This document shows positions 1 through 9,627 of a DNA stretch of 64,000 bases, piece after piece (position 1 is the first letter of the stretch; each line of letters opens with the position of its first letter). The stretch comes from Algorimicrobium sediminis (lineage in GTDB: Bacteria; Bacteroidota; Bacteroidia; Flavobacteriales; Flavobacteriaceae). Position numbers and translations under genes: made by a program. The stretch spans positions 186,001 to 250,000 of the forward strand of contig NZ_JBHULS010000001.1 of assembly GCF_042684585.1 (NCBI RefSeq). The letters are read 5' to 3'. The notes under the pieces were generated by a model. That model ran no database searches, was not told the origin of the DNA, and saw nothing but the letters and a program-made list of their open reading frames with translations.

Positions 1-1037
1 TTTACATGAACAGAGTCGGCCTTACCGCTCATATCAGATTTATAAAATTTAGCATTTCTGAATGCGCGCGTAATGCGTTTGTCTGGTTGGCCTGTAACCA
101 TTAAAGTATCGGCGTGCATGTATATAGAATCGTTTTCTTGCACCGTTATAGCCAACGCACGTTTTGTTATAAAAACAGAATCCTTGTCCTTATAAATTTC
201 GGCATAATGCCCCTTTATAATGCTGTTATTAATGGTATCTGTTACCTTAATATTGTTTGTAGCCGAGGCAAAACTTCTGCCATTATCAAAAAACATGCTA
301 TCGCCCTCAAAAATCCTATTGTCGTAATCTATTCGGGTGTTTTTAACGCCATAGCCTAATTTGTTTTCCGTATCATAAAACCCTTTTTCGCAGTAGGTTT
401 TACTGGCATCGGTTACAATGGTAGACGGACCAAATAAATAGGCGTGCCCAGTTTCAGAATAAAAATCTAATTGGTTGGTGTTAATTACATAGTCTGGGTG
501 ATTGAGTACCACCGAATTTACAAATTGATATTTTTGGGCATTCATATAATACCTGCCAATAGTACTGGTAATTACGCCAGAAGAATCGCGTGCTACTCGT
601 CCGCCGCTTTTGTAATAGGATTCTTGTTTTAAGCGGTCCAAATAAAGCGTATCTGTGGTTAAAACCGAATTGGGTTCTTCCAATACCACTTGGCCACTAG
701 CAAAAGCTAATTGGGTTTTTCCGCTGTATTCCACGTATTTGGCTGTCATGGTTATACTATCGCCTTGCTTCATGGTAACGTTTCCAAAGGCCTCTACAAA
801 ATTTTCATTGCTGTATAAATTGGCTTGGTCGCACCACATGTCTATACCTTCATGAATTACATGTATCTGGCCAGAATCATCGCGTGTCATAACTTTTAAG
901 CCCGGTTCTACGGCATCGTCAAAATTCAAAAAACCAGAGTACACAATCTGAATTTGTTTGGGTTGCTGCGCTAAAACCACATTGGAAACCAAAAGGCACG
1001 CAAAAACAGTAACATATACTAAAGCTGAATACTTCAA
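1..1037 (-). CDS. OstA-like (LptA-type) LPS transport protein, partial
   Basis: The reading frame is open from a TTG at 1035-1037 to the left edge, so about 345 codons are visible and the C-terminus is missing. An in-frame TGA lies a few codons upstream of the TTG and there is no better ATG, which decides the start. A hydrophobic signal peptide ends near LVSNVVLAQQ. The rest is made of short beta-strand phrases such as GNVTMKQGDSITMTAKYVEY and FEGDSMFFDNG, the pattern of the OstA/LptA periplasmic bridge family, which carries lipopolysaccharide to the outer membrane. Bacteroidota proteins of this type are much longer than E. coli LptA. The family call comes from this pattern; the transport role is inferred from the family. 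Confidence 0.8.
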   Translation of the reverse strand, partial: MKYSALVYVTVFACLLVSNVVLAQQPKQIQIVYSGFLNFDDAVEPGLKVMTRDDSGQIHVIHEGIDMWCDQANLYSNENFVEAFGNVTMKQGDSITMTAKYVEYSGKTQLAFASGQVVLEEPNSVLTTDTLYLDRLKQESYYKSGGRVARDSSGVITSTIGRYYMNAQKYQFVNSVVLNHPDYVINTNQLDFYSETGHAYLFGPSTIVTDASKTYCEKGFYDTENKLGYGVKNTRIDYDNRIFEGDSMFFDNGRSFASATNNIKVTDTINNSIIKGHYAEIYKDKDSVFITKRALAITVQENDSIYMHADTLMVTGQPDKRITRAFRNAKFYKSDMSGKADSVHV

Positions 1038-1201
1038 ACTACAAAATTTGTGTCAAAAATAATCATTAAAATGACGTGTTTGGGTGCTTTGTGAATATTT
1101 TAATAGAAATTTCAGTTGCGTTTTTCTGGTAAGTAGTACGCTTCATTATAAATTGAAACTGGTATTAAGATGTGTTTAAAAGGAGCGTTTGCCTTTGTTT
1201 T

Positions 1202-1234
1202 TTTGGTGCATAAACCGAATAAATAGTAAGTTTG
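1202..1234 (+). promoter_or_regulatory. Bacteroidota sigma-A type promoter of the rhodanese genes
   Basis: A -33 element TTTG (1202-1205) and a -7 element TAAGTTTG (1227-1234) are 21 bases apart, within the usual TTG-N17-23-TAnnTTTG spacing. The ATG of the first rhodanese lies 19 bases beyond the -7 element. Confidence 0.65.
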
Positions 1235-1253
1235 CGAAAATTAAACTTTAATT

Positions 1254-1568
1254 ATGACAGATTTAACCCAAACAGCATGGCAAGAACAGCTGGAAAATGA
1301 CAGCCAAGCAGTGATAGTAGATGTTCGTACCGAGGCAGAAATAGCCGAAGGGAAAATTCCAAACGCGCTGGAAATGGATATTTATCAACCACAGGAGTTT
1401 ATGGATAAGCTACAGGCCTTGGATAAAACCAAAAACTATTATGTGTATTGCAGATCTGGCGGCCGTAGCGCACAAGCCTGCGCCCTTATGAATCAGTTGG
1501 GCATTGAAAACGCCTATAATTTAATGGGTGGTTTTACCGATTGGACTGGCGATGTGGTTATACCTTAA
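1254..1568 (+). CDS. Single-domain rhodanese, cytoplasmic
   Basis: This 104-residue protein is one complete rhodanese domain with no signal peptide. The active-site loop CRSGGRS carries the catalytic Cys66, which would hold a persulfide during sulfur transfer. DVRTEAE near residue 23 and the GGFTDW motif near the end are standard for single-domain thiosulfate sulfurtransferases (GlpE/PspE type). It follows a good promoter and its end overlaps the next gene, also a rhodanese, so the two are probably co-transcribed. The sulfur donor and acceptor cannot be told from sequence. Confidence 0.9.
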   Translation: MTDLTQTAWQEQLENDSQAVIVDVRTEAEIAEGKIPNALEMDIYQPQEFMDKLQALDKTKNYYVYCRSGGRSAQACALMNQLGIENAYNLMGGFTDWTGDVVIP

Positions 1569-1977
1569 ACAATTAAACCCTCAAAAGGTTATTTCTATAT
1601 ATTTACTTTTTGTGGTATTAGTAGTTAGCTCCTGTAATGAGGCAGCCCATAATGGAGGTGTTCAGGTGGTTTCCACGCAAGACGTACAAGCACTTTTAGC
1701 GGACAACACCGTGCAACGTGTAGATATCCGAACACCTAAAGAGTTTGCAGCAGGAGCTATTTCTGGTTTTCAAAATATCAACTTTTTAGCACCTAGTTTT
1801 AATGCAGCTATACAGAAATTAAATCCACAACAGCCCATATTAATTTACTGTCAGTTAGGCGGGCGCAGTGCCTTGTGCGCGCAAAAACTTAAAGAAGCTG
1901 GTTTTAAAACAATATACGATTACAAAGGTGGCATGGCAGCCTGGACGCAAGCGGGTCTTAAAGTGGTTACCCCTTAA
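1552..1977 (+). CDS. Rhodanese-domain lipoprotein
   Basis: From the ATG at 1552 the protein has 141 residues. A short hydrophobic stretch leads to a lipobox ending VVSSC (Cys28), so it should be a lipid-anchored periplasmic protein. One rhodanese domain follows, with DIRTPKEF and the active-site loop CQLGGRS (Cys100). A GTG at 1528 in the same frame would add eight residues before the signal; the ATG is preferred. The gene overlaps the preceding cytoplasmic rhodanese by 17 bases in another frame. It is a separate gene and not a frameshift product, since each has its own complete domain. The pair may handle sulfur or persulfide on both sides of the inner membrane (inference). Confidence 0.85.
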   Translation: MWLYLKQLNPQKVISIYLLFVVLVVSSCNEAAHNGGVQVVSTQDVQALLADNTVQRVDIRTPKEFAAGAISGFQNINFLAPSFNAAIQKLNPQQPILIYCQLGGRSALCAQKLKEAGFKTIYDYKGGMAAWTQAGLKVVTP

Positions 1978-2040
1978 ACTTTTAATTTGGTTTCTTAATT
2001 GGTAAGCATTACATTTATTAATTAAACCCCCAAGTGTACC

Positions 2041-2817
2041 ATGAAAAAGCTAACAATTTGCGCTCTGCTAGTTCTGTTTGCCGTATTAAGAGCCCAAGCA
2101 CAAAAATCAGACCCTCAACCAAGTACGGAAGTAGATGCCTCCAAACCTACCAATTTATACACCCAGGTTAATACCTTAATGGAATTTACCAAGCTTAAAA
2201 ACGGTACGCGTTTATATGGCTTCCGCGGTAATTTACAATATTCCTTCAATCCAGATAATTTAATTCTGGCCGAAATACCTTTACTATACAATAACCAAAC
2301 AACAGCTTTTGGATTAAGCGACATTCGTGTACGTTATTTTGGTGTTGTAAAGCGGGTGCAAACGCCCGAAAAATTTTCGGTTGTAGCCCCTTTTATAGAT
2401 GTTACCCTGCCAACAGGAAGCTTTAAAGACGGTTTAGGAAGTAGTAGTTTGGTAATAGGAGCTGGTGTTGTGTACGGTTTTGCTGCAGCTAAAAACATAA
2501 GTATGTTTCCCGGGTTAAGTGTGGTACATGTTACAAAACCCAGCGCCTCAACAATTCCTGAATCTTTAAAATTTTCAAGCACAGGGTTTTCAACACAGGT
2601 AAACATGAGTATCAGCTTTACAAAAACATGGTTTTTATTTGTAAATCCAATAGCCACCGTTTTGCATGGCAATAATAACTGGAAAACAACCTGGACAGGC
2701 GAGTTTAACCTAAACCACATGGTTGTACCAAACAAGCTAAAAGCCAACTTGGGCTATTTTCCTAATTTTACATACCACAGTAACACCATTAGGGCAGGTG
2801 CCACCTTTTATCTATAA
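2041..2817 (+). CDS. Putative outer-membrane beta-barrel protein
   Basis: The 258-residue protein begins with a clear signal peptide (MKKLTICALLVLFAVLRAQA). The mature part alternates polar and hydrophobic residues in short strands (GFRGNLQYSF, DIRVRYFGVV) and ends in ATFYL, with aromatic and hydrophobic C-terminal residues as in outer-membrane barrels. It resembles the loosely defined transporter or MetA-like barrel proteins of Bacteroidota, but I do not recognise a specific family. It lies 63 bases after the rhodanese lipoprotein on the same strand and may belong to that operon. Substrate unknown. Confidence 0.6.
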   Translation: MKKLTICALLVLFAVLRAQAQKSDPQPSTEVDASKPTNLYTQVNTLMEFTKLKNGTRLYGFRGNLQYSFNPDNLILAEIPLLYNNQTTAFGLSDIRVRYFGVVKRVQTPEKFSVVAPFIDVTLPTGSFKDGLGSSSLVIGAGVVYGFAAAKNISMFPGLSVVHVTKPSASTIPESLKFSSTGFSTQVNMSISFTKTWFLFVNPIATVLHGNNNWKTTWTGEFNLNHMVVPNKLKANLGYFPNFTYHSNTIRAGATFYL

Positions 2818-3190
2818 ATATTTGGGGTGTTTCTTTATTTTTTGGGCAATTGCTAAAGCACCGGGCTTTGTGCTATATCTTTTTAAAACAAACAACCTGT
2901 AGCCCTTATAAGCATTGCTCCAGTAGCCTAACCTGGTTTTTTATCAGCTAGCTGTTTAGGGGTTTAAAAAGGATGCCGCTGCAATCCCTATTGCGAAAAC
3001 AGGTTTATGGCTTTATTAATTCTTTTTAATCCGTAATACTGGTAATATCTATTTCAATTTTTGTAAAATTTCGGAATATTCTCTTTTCTGGTGTGTTACA
3101 TGTAATTTTCAATTTTTATCGGTTTTTTTGGTTCCTGTGGTACAACGTATTGCATAGCAATTTATGTTAGGTATAGGGATATAAGTGTAT
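2818..3190. other. Intergenic region between convergent genes
   Basis: No convincing gene is visible. A weak hairpin (AGCAC at 2857-2861, GTGCT at 2870-2874) followed by a short T run could end the upstream plus-strand transcript, but support is poor. Confidence 0.4.
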
Positions 3191-3224
3191 AAAAAAACCA
3201 CTTCCGTAAAGAAGTGGTTTTAAA
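3191..3224 (-). terminator. Rho-independent terminator of htpG
   Basis: A perfect 10-bp stem, AAACCACTTC (3195-3204) with GAAGTGGTTT (3211-3220), encloses a six-base loop. On the minus strand it is followed by a T run (the A run at 3191-3197), 25 bases past the htpG stop. Confidence 0.85.
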
Positions 3225-3248
3225 CTATTAATTATCTAGCTGGTAAGC

Positions 3249-5156
3249 TTATTTTAATAAATCGTAGCTACGTTTAATAAAGTTGGTTAGCTCTTCGCCT
3301 TTTAATAAACCTTGCGACAGTCGTGCCAAATCCAAACTTTGCGAAATTAATCGCTCTTGTTTTTTCTTGGTTTTGGTTTCTAAAATGTCACTAACCAAAG
3401 CCGAATTGGTATTAACCACCAAGTTGTACATTTCTGGCATATTACCCATGCCAAACATGCCACCACCGGTTTGCTGCATTTCCTTCATACGTCGCATAAA
3501 CTCGGGTTGCGTAATCATAAAAGGCGTAGCTTCGCTATCCATGGCTTCCAGTTGTACCATAAATTTTTCCGCAGGAATAACGTCTTTTAATAAACCTTCT
3601 AAAGCTTCTTTTTGCTCATCCGATAGTTTTGAAATTTTGGTATCTTCGGTTTTAATTAAATTATCAATATGGTCTGCATCCACACGCGAGAAGGTAATGT
3701 TTTCTTTAGTAGATTCTAATTTTTGCATTAAATGCGAAACAATTGGAGAATCGAGTAACAGTACCTCGTAATTTTTGGCTTTTGCAGCTTCAATATAACT
3801 GTGTTGCTCTTCTTTATTAGACGCATACAGAATAACTAATTTGCCATCTTTGTCTGTTTGTTTGGCCTTTATGGCATTAAACAATTCCTCGTAGGTATAA
3901 TATTTGCCGTCTACTGTTGGATACAGGGCAAAGGCGTCTGCTTTGTCAAAAAATTTCTCTTCAGATAGCATGCCATATTCAATAACAATTTTAATATCGT
4001 CCCACTTTTTCTCAAAATCTTCACGATTGTTATTAAAAAGCGATTTTAATTTGTCGGCAACTTTACGGGTTATGTAAGACGAAATTTTCTTAACGGCGCC
4101 ATCTGCTTGCAGGTAGCTACGCGATACGTTTAATGGAATATCTGGCGAATCAATTACCCCGCGCAACATGGTTAAAAATTCAGGTACAATGCCTTCTACA
4201 TTATCTGTTACAAACACCTGATTTTGGTATAATTGAATTTTATCCTTTTGAATGTTAAGGTCGTTGGTCATTTTTGGGAAATACAAAATACCCGTTAAGT
4301 TAAATGGGTAATCTACATTTAAATGAATGTGAAACAACGGCTCCTCAAACTGCATTGGATAAAGTTCGCGGTAAAAGTTAGAATAGTCCGCATCCTCTAA
4401 ATCGGCGGGTGTTTTGGTCCACGCTGGATTTGGATTGTTTATAATATTATCTACCGTAATTTGTTTGTGTGGCTCGGTCGTTTCCTTACCATCCTTATCG
4501 GTTGTTGTTTTTGGGGTAAAATCGGGGTCGTTTATTTCCTTGGTTCCAAACTTAATTGGAATAGGCATAAACTTATTGTACTTTAAAAGTAACTCTCTAA
4601 TTCTGGCTTCCTCTAAAAATTCTGTTGAGTCCTCTGCTATGTGTAAAATAATTTCTGTGCCACGTTCGGTTTTATCGGCAGTTTCTAGAGTAAACTCTGG
4701 CGAGCCATCGCAAATCCAATGAGCAGCAGGTTCGTCTTTATAAGATTTGGTTATAATTTCTACTTTTTCTGCTACCATAAAAGCCGAATAAAACCCAAGT
4801 CCAAAATGACCAATAATTCCGGAGTCCTTGGCAGAATCTTTGTACTTATCTAAAAATTCTTCTGCACCAGAAAAGGCTACCTGATTAATGTATTTTTCAA
4901 CTTCGGTGGCAGTCATACCCAAACCTTGATCGATGATGTGTAATTTTTTACCTTCTTTATCAATCTTAACTTCAATTTGAGGGTTTCCATAAGCCACGGT
5001 AGCTTCACCTATACTGGTTAAATGCTTAAGTTTTAGCGTCGCATCGGTTGCGTTACTAATTAACTCACGTAAAAATATTTCGTGATCGCTGTATAAAAAC
5101 TTTTTAATGAGTGGAAAGATATTCTCTACCGATACATTAATGTTTCCTTTTGCCAT
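3249..5156 (-). CDS. htpG: Molecular chaperone HtpG (Hsp90 family)
   Basis: HtpG is an ATP-driven cytoplasmic dimeric chaperone. The N-terminal GHKL ATPase motifs are all present: ELISNATDA, DQGLGMT and IIGHFGLGFYS. The middle domain (NVSRSYLQAD) and a C-terminal dimerisation region follow, and as in bacteria generally there is no MEEVD tail. The frame extends upstream to a GTG at 5183, but the family start is the ATG at 5154-5156 (MAKGNINVS), giving 635 residues, the usual length. It stands alone, with a strong terminator behind it and a long intergenic region in front. No heat-shock operator was recognised. Confidence 0.96.
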   Translation of the reverse strand: MAKGNINVSVENIFPLIKKFLYSDHEIFLRELISNATDATLKLKHLTSIGEATVAYGNPQIEVKIDKEGKKLHIIDQGLGMTATEVEKYINQVAFSGAEEFLDKYKDSAKDSGIIGHFGLGFYSAFMVAEKVEIITKSYKDEPAAHWICDGSPEFTLETADKTERGTEIILHIAEDSTEFLEEARIRELLLKYNKFMPIPIKFGTKEINDPDFTPKTTTDKDGKETTEPHKQITVDNIINNPNPAWTKTPADLEDADYSNFYRELYPMQFEEPLFHIHLNVDYPFNLTGILYFPKMTNDLNIQKDKIQLYQNQVFVTDNVEGIVPEFLTMLRGVIDSPDIPLNVSRSYLQADGAVKKISSYITRKVADKLKSLFNNNREDFEKKWDDIKIVIEYGMLSEEKFFDKADAFALYPTVDGKYYTYEELFNAIKAKQTDKDGKLVILYASNKEEQHSYIEAAKAKNYEVLLLDSPIVSHLMQKLESTKENITFSRVDADHIDNLIKTEDTKISKLSDEQKEALEGLLKDVIPAEKFMVQLEAMDSEATPFMITQPEFMRRMKEMQQTGGGMFGMGNMPEMYNLVVNTNSALVSDILETKTKKKQERLISQSLDLARLSQGLLKGEELTNFIKRSYDLLK

Positions 5157-5599
5157 AAATTTGATGTATTTAGTTGCTTCCACAGAGGTGGAAAAGTGTT
5201 AAACATTTTGTTTGGTGTTGGATGTCAAAAAAAGTACCAAGTATAAAAACGTGACAAACTGACACTGTTAAAGTGAAAAAATGCCATTACTGACTACAAA
5301 AGCCTTTTTGCGGTACCTGGGGAAGCACATCTAAATAGGTTGTGTTATTTGAAATGTTTTTTCTGCTGTAATGGCCGTTATACTGAAAATAATACCTGGG
5401 CGCGTTTAACATGTAGTTGCCCAAAACAAAAACTATTTCTTACTATTAAAAAAACAGGAGCATGGTCTGTGTTGCACAACTTATTTTAACCTCTGTTTGG
5501 TTATTGGTGTTCCCAAAAGTGTTTAATAAATAGCGCAGAGACAAAAGTTAATAGGGGGCTTAATATACAGATAAGCCTATTTAGTTGCTTACTATATAA
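5157..5599. other. Intergenic region upstream of htpG
   Basis: No gene or RNA was recognised. The region must hold the htpG promoter, but I could not pick out a convincing -33/-7 pair on the minus strand. Confidence 0.4.
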
Positions 5600-5713
5600 A
5601 AACAAGTTCCTAAAAAGCAGGTGTTTAATTAAATATTGTATGCTACACATGGCGTATTTTACTACCTAATTTGAAGTAAAATTGTAGGGTAGTTACTTTT
5701 TAGGAACCTGTTT
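5600..5713. repeat. Inverted repeat with nested inner repeat
   Basis: Two 18-base arms, 5600-5617 (AAACAAGTTCCTAAAAAG) and 5696-5713, are inverted copies with one mismatch and 78 bases between them. Inside, ACTACC (5661-5666) faces GGTAGT (about 5688-5693). It lies just past the 3' end of the S9 peptidase gene. It could act as an mRNA 3'-end structure or be a small repeat element; no second copy was noticed in the window. Confidence 0.55.
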
Positions 5714-5730
5714 GTTTGGTTTATAACTAG

Positions 5731-8169
5731 TTAGTTTTGGCTGGTTTTGTTGGTGTTAATTTCTTTGTTTTTAACATGGGTTTCCAGCCATTCATCCTGT
5801 TCCCACAGCATGTGTAAAATAGATTCTTTTGCAGCATACCCATGACTTTCTTTTGGTAACATTACTAAACGTACAGGGGCACCCAAGCCTTTTAGGGCAT
5901 TAAAGTATCGTTCGCTTTGTAATGGATACGTACCCGAGTTATTATCGGCCTCTCCGTGAATAAGAAGTAGTGGCGTTTTCATTTTATCGGCGTGCATAAA
6001 AGGCGACATGTTATAATAAATTTCTGGAGCTTCCCAGTAGTTGCGCTCTTCACTCTGAAAGCCAAACGGTGTTAAAGTCCGGTTATATGCGCCACTTCGT
6101 GCAATTCCGGCTGCAAACAAATTGGAGTGCGACAGTAAATTTGCTGTCATAAACGCGCCATAACTATGGCCACCAACTGCCACACGGTTTCTATCTATAT
6201 ACCCCATAGCATCTACGGCATCTATAGCAGCCTTGCCGTTAGCAATAAGTTGTTTTATAAAACTGTCGTTTGGTTCTTCATTGCCTTCACCAATAATTGG
6301 AAAAGCTGCATCGTCCAGCACCACATAACCTCTGGTAACCCAATATATTGGCGAACCATAATACGGATACGTAAATTCGTTGGAGCTAGAGGTGTTTTGT
6401 CCGGCGCTGCTTTTATCTTTGTATTCGCGTGGATAAGCCCATAAAATCATCGGATATTTTTTGCCTTCTTCAAAATTGGTAGGTAAATACAGCGTGCCCG
6501 ATAAATCCAATCCATCGGCACGTTTGTAGCTTATCACTTCTTTTTTAACATTCTGAATACTTTTAAATGGGTTTTCAAAAGTAGTTAGTGGTATTAGTCG
6601 GTTTCGTTTGTTAATATTTCGGATGTAGTAATTAGGAAATTCGTTTTTCGACTCTATTCGCACTAAATAGGTGCCATCTTGGGTGTTTATGGCAGAGCTA
6701 ATACTCTCTAATTTGTCGGTTAAACGAGATTGGTACAAGCGCTTTGTTTTTTGCGATTCTAAATTTATTTCATCTATAAACGGAAATTTTCCGGCATCGC
6801 TATACCCATCGCCAATTAAATAGGCTTTATTGGCATGTAGGTCCAATACGTACTCGTTAAATTTGTTTTTTGTGTAAACAAAACTACCTGGGTTGCTATA
6901 CACATCTTGGTAATTTCTATCAAACAACACAGTAGCTTCTTGGTCTGGGTTGGACGGATTAAACACATAGGTGCGTGTATTTCTGGTATTCCACCAATAA
7001 TCTGTTGCAATGGCCACATTGTCTGTACCCCAAATAATACCTCTAAAGCGGTCTTTTGTTTTTAATAGCGATGTCACTGCTCCGTTAAACGGTGCATCTT
7101 GTTGAAACACTTCATCCCGATAAGGCACTTCGTTACTTGGGTCGCCACCATCCAAAACTTCAGCCCAATATAAGGTAGCTGGTTTGTCGTTACGCCAGTT
7201 TAAGTCGCGCATTCCGGTACGTTCTGCCATAAAACCTTGTGGTAAATCTTCTATTAGCGGAACCTGTAACATGGTTTTTACTAAATCGCCATTAGCTTTA
7301 TAAACCGAAGTTTTTGAAGGAAATCTGTAATAAGGTACTAAATAAGAAAACGGTTTATCTATAGTTGTTATTAACACATAGTTCCCATCTGGCGAAAACG
7401 AGATGCCCCTGTACATGGCTTCCCCTTTCCATAGGGTGGTAATGCCATCTAGCGTTACTTTGTATAACACCGATTGCGCTAATTGTTCAAAATTATGCTC
7501 GTCGTTTTTATTTTTAAGCAAATCCTGATAGGTTCTATTTTGGGCTTTTACACCAGCCGTACTGGTAGAAATAGTTGGTCCTGTTGGCACTGCCTCTTTG
7601 GTGTTTATTAACGGTTTTTTCGTTTCGGATAACATGGTTACCAACAGGGCTTCACTGTTTTTTAGCCACACCGCCGGATTGCCCATATTGGCATTTAAAT
7701 TAGGTTTGGTTAGCTTGGTAGCACGGGCATTGGCAATGGTTAGGAGCCACAATTCTGTTCCGTTGGCAACAGTATTGGTAAAGGTCATATATTCTTGGTT
7801 AGGCGCCCATAAAAAATTGGCAAACCTGCCATTTTCAGGTAATCCAGATACGGCTTTAGGTTGCCCTTTTTGATTGTGTTTTACCTTTATATTATTGTAA
7901 AAACGGGTTCGGCTGCCAATATTGGTTTCCGGGTTTATTCGCAATCCGCCCAAACGCATTTCGGTTTCAGACAGCTCTTCAATAGTTTTGTAGGCACTGC
8001 GGTACAGAAATACAATGTTTTTACCTTCGCTATCCATTCTAATACTTGGTGCCAAAGGAGCTTCGGCCAATTCAAGGATGTTGTCGTGTGGTTTTTGGTA
8101 ACCCAAGTTTTCTTGTGCATAGCCCGTAATAACAAAAAAGAGTAGTAAACAAATGTGTAAGAATCTCAT
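5731..8169 (-). CDS. S9 family prolyl-oligopeptidase-like peptidase, secreted
   Basis: The 812-residue protein has a signal peptide (MRFLHICLLLFFVITGYAQ), then a long beta-propeller-like region (about residues 40-550) and a C-terminal alpha/beta hydrolase domain. The catalytic serine sits in GGHSYGAFM (Ser669). The acid lies in the HGEADNNSG segment and the histidine in PKESHGY. GGHSYGAFM and the overall length resemble the S9D glutamyl-endopeptidase branch known from chloroplasts and Bacteroidota; that subfamily call is inference. It probably cleaves peptides in the periplasm. The gene is monocistronic, with an inverted repeat at its 3' side. Confidence 0.9.
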   Translation of the reverse strand: MRFLHICLLLFFVITGYAQENLGYQKPHDNILELAEAPLAPSIRMDSEGKNIVFLYRSAYKTIEELSETEMRLGGLRINPETNIGSRTRFYNNIKVKHNQKGQPKAVSGLPENGRFANFLWAPNQEYMTFTNTVANGTELWLLTIANARATKLTKPNLNANMGNPAVWLKNSEALLVTMLSETKKPLINTKEAVPTGPTISTSTAGVKAQNRTYQDLLKNKNDEHNFEQLAQSVLYKVTLDGITTLWKGEAMYRGISFSPDGNYVLITTIDKPFSYLVPYYRFPSKTSVYKANGDLVKTMLQVPLIEDLPQGFMAERTGMRDLNWRNDKPATLYWAEVLDGGDPSNEVPYRDEVFQQDAPFNGAVTSLLKTKDRFRGIIWGTDNVAIATDYWWNTRNTRTYVFNPSNPDQEATVLFDRNYQDVYSNPGSFVYTKNKFNEYVLDLHANKAYLIGDGYSDAGKFPFIDEINLESQKTKRLYQSRLTDKLESISSAINTQDGTYLVRIESKNEFPNYYIRNINKRNRLIPLTTFENPFKSIQNVKKEVISYKRADGLDLSGTLYLPTNFEEGKKYPMILWAYPREYKDKSSAGQNTSSSNEFTYPYYGSPIYWVTRGYVVLDDAAFPIIGEGNEEPNDSFIKQLIANGKAAIDAVDAMGYIDRNRVAVGGHSYGAFMTANLLSHSNLFAAGIARSGAYNRTLTPFGFQSEERNYWEAPEIYYNMSPFMHADKMKTPLLLIHGEADNNSGTYPLQSERYFNALKGLGAPVRLVMLPKESHGYAAKESILHMLWEQDEWLETHVKNKEINTNKTSQN

Positions 8170-8390
8170 AATGAACGTGTATTTTTTTGAACTCTGAAAT
8201 ATACGGAAAACTACCCTATTTGCGGTGATGCCTTTCTATGAAATACCTCTGAATTATTATGCGTGCATAACGAATACAATTCGGATTCTGAATCTCGTAG
8301 CACGGAAATGGTTAAATTGCAAGCAGTTTAATCAGACACTTTCAGAATACAACTAAAAATAATTCGGTTAGTGGCCTCAAAATAGGTTTA

Positions 8391-9401
8391 ATGTACAATT
8401 CTAAAATAATTGGTTTAGGTTATTATGTGCCTGATAATGTTGTAACTAACAACGATTTATCCAAACTAATGGATACAAATGATGCGTGGATTCAGGAACG
8501 AACCGGTATAAAAGAGCGTCGTTGGGTAAAAAAAGGTTCGGAGGACACCACGGCTACTATGGGTGTGAAAGCGGCTAAAATTGCCATAGAGCGTGCCGGA
8601 ATTTCGAAAGATGATATTGATTTTATTGTGTTTGCGACCTTAAGTCCGGACATGTATTTTCCTGGGCCCGGCGTGCAAGTTCAGCATGCATTAAACATTA
8701 AAACGGTTGGTGCTATAGATATACGTAACCAATGTTCTGGGTTTATTTATGGGCTTTCTGTTGCCGATAATTTTATTAAAACCGGTATGTATAAAAACAT
8801 TTTGGTTATTGGGAGCGAATTACATTCGCATGGTTTAGATGTAACAACGCGGGGTCGCGGGGTGTCTGTTATTTTTGGAGATGGCGCAGGCGCAGCGGTT
8901 TTAACCCGTGAAACTAACGTTAAGAAAGGTATTTTATCTACTCATTTGCACGCGCAAGGCGAACACGCTGAAGAATTGGTTTTGAAAGCGCCTGGCATGG
9001 GTAGTAGATGGGTTACCGATATCTTAGCTGATAACAACGCCGAAGATGTTAGTTATTTTCCTTACATGAACGGCCAATTTGTTTTTAAGAACGCTGTTAT
9101 GCGCTTTAGTGAAGTAATTAACGAAGGTCTGGAAACCAATAATTTGAGTGTGGCCGATATAGATTTGTTAATTCCGCATCAAGCCAATTTGCGTATTGCA
9201 CAATTTATTCAAAAAAAGTTTGGATTAACGGACAATCAAGTTTTTAACAACATCCAAAAGTATGGCAATACCACTGCAGCTTCCATACCAATAGCCTTAA
9301 CAGAGGCTTGGGAGTCTGGAAAAATTCAAGTTGGAGACACGGTGGTTCTAGCTGCCTTTGGAAGTGGTTTTACATGGGGTAGTGCCATCATAAAGTGGTA
9401 G
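8391..9401 (+). CDS. fabH: 3-Oxoacyl-ACP synthase III (FabH-type)
   Basis: The enzyme condenses an acyl-CoA with malonyl-ACP to start fatty-acid chains. All three catalytic residues are visible: Cys115 in NQCSGF, His263 in PHQAN and Asn293 in YGNTTAAS. The glycine-rich FGDGAGA and C-terminal FGSGFTWG motifs are also present, and the 336-residue length is normal. Flavobacteria commonly carry more than one FabH-type gene. This copy stands alone, away from plsX or other fab genes, so it could serve a specialised acyl chain. A strong terminator follows directly. Confidence 0.92.
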   Translation: MYNSKIIGLGYYVPDNVVTNNDLSKLMDTNDAWIQERTGIKERRWVKKGSEDTTATMGVKAAKIAIERAGISKDDIDFIVFATLSPDMYFPGPGVQVQHALNIKTVGAIDIRNQCSGFIYGLSVADNFIKTGMYKNILVIGSELHSHGLDVTTRGRGVSVIFGDGAGAAVLTRETNVKKGILSTHLHAQGEHAEELVLKAPGMGSRWVTDILADNNAEDVSYFPYMNGQFVFKNAVMRFSEVINEGLETNNLSVADIDLLIPHQANLRIAQFIQKKFGLTDNQVFNNIQKYGNTTAASIPIALTEAWESGKIQVGDTVVLAAFGSGFTWGSAIIKW

Positions 9402-9421
9402 AAGGGAATTATAGAAGCCAT

Positions 9422-9456
9422 AAAAAAACCCGAAACACACTGGTTTCGGGTTTTCT
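9422..9456 (+). terminator. Rho-independent terminator after fabH
   Basis: A perfect 12-bp stem, AAAACCCGAAAC (9425-9436) with GTTTCGGGTTTT (9443-9454), encloses a six-base loop and ends in T residues. Confidence 0.9.
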
Positions 9457-9627
9457 GCTATTAACCAATTTAACTAACACTAAACTATAAACTTCACAGT
9501 TTAAAATTACTTAAAACTTATCACTTACCTTTATAGACGAAAAAAGGCGGGAATTATTTCATATTAGTTGTGTTTTAACGCGCTTTTAACATTAAAACCA
9601 GTAAAGTAACCCTAAAACAGCTTAAAT

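Noticed and set aside
1528..1568. Frameshift joining the two rhodanese genes into one
   Set aside because: Each has its own complete rhodanese domain, and the second has its own lipoprotein signal.
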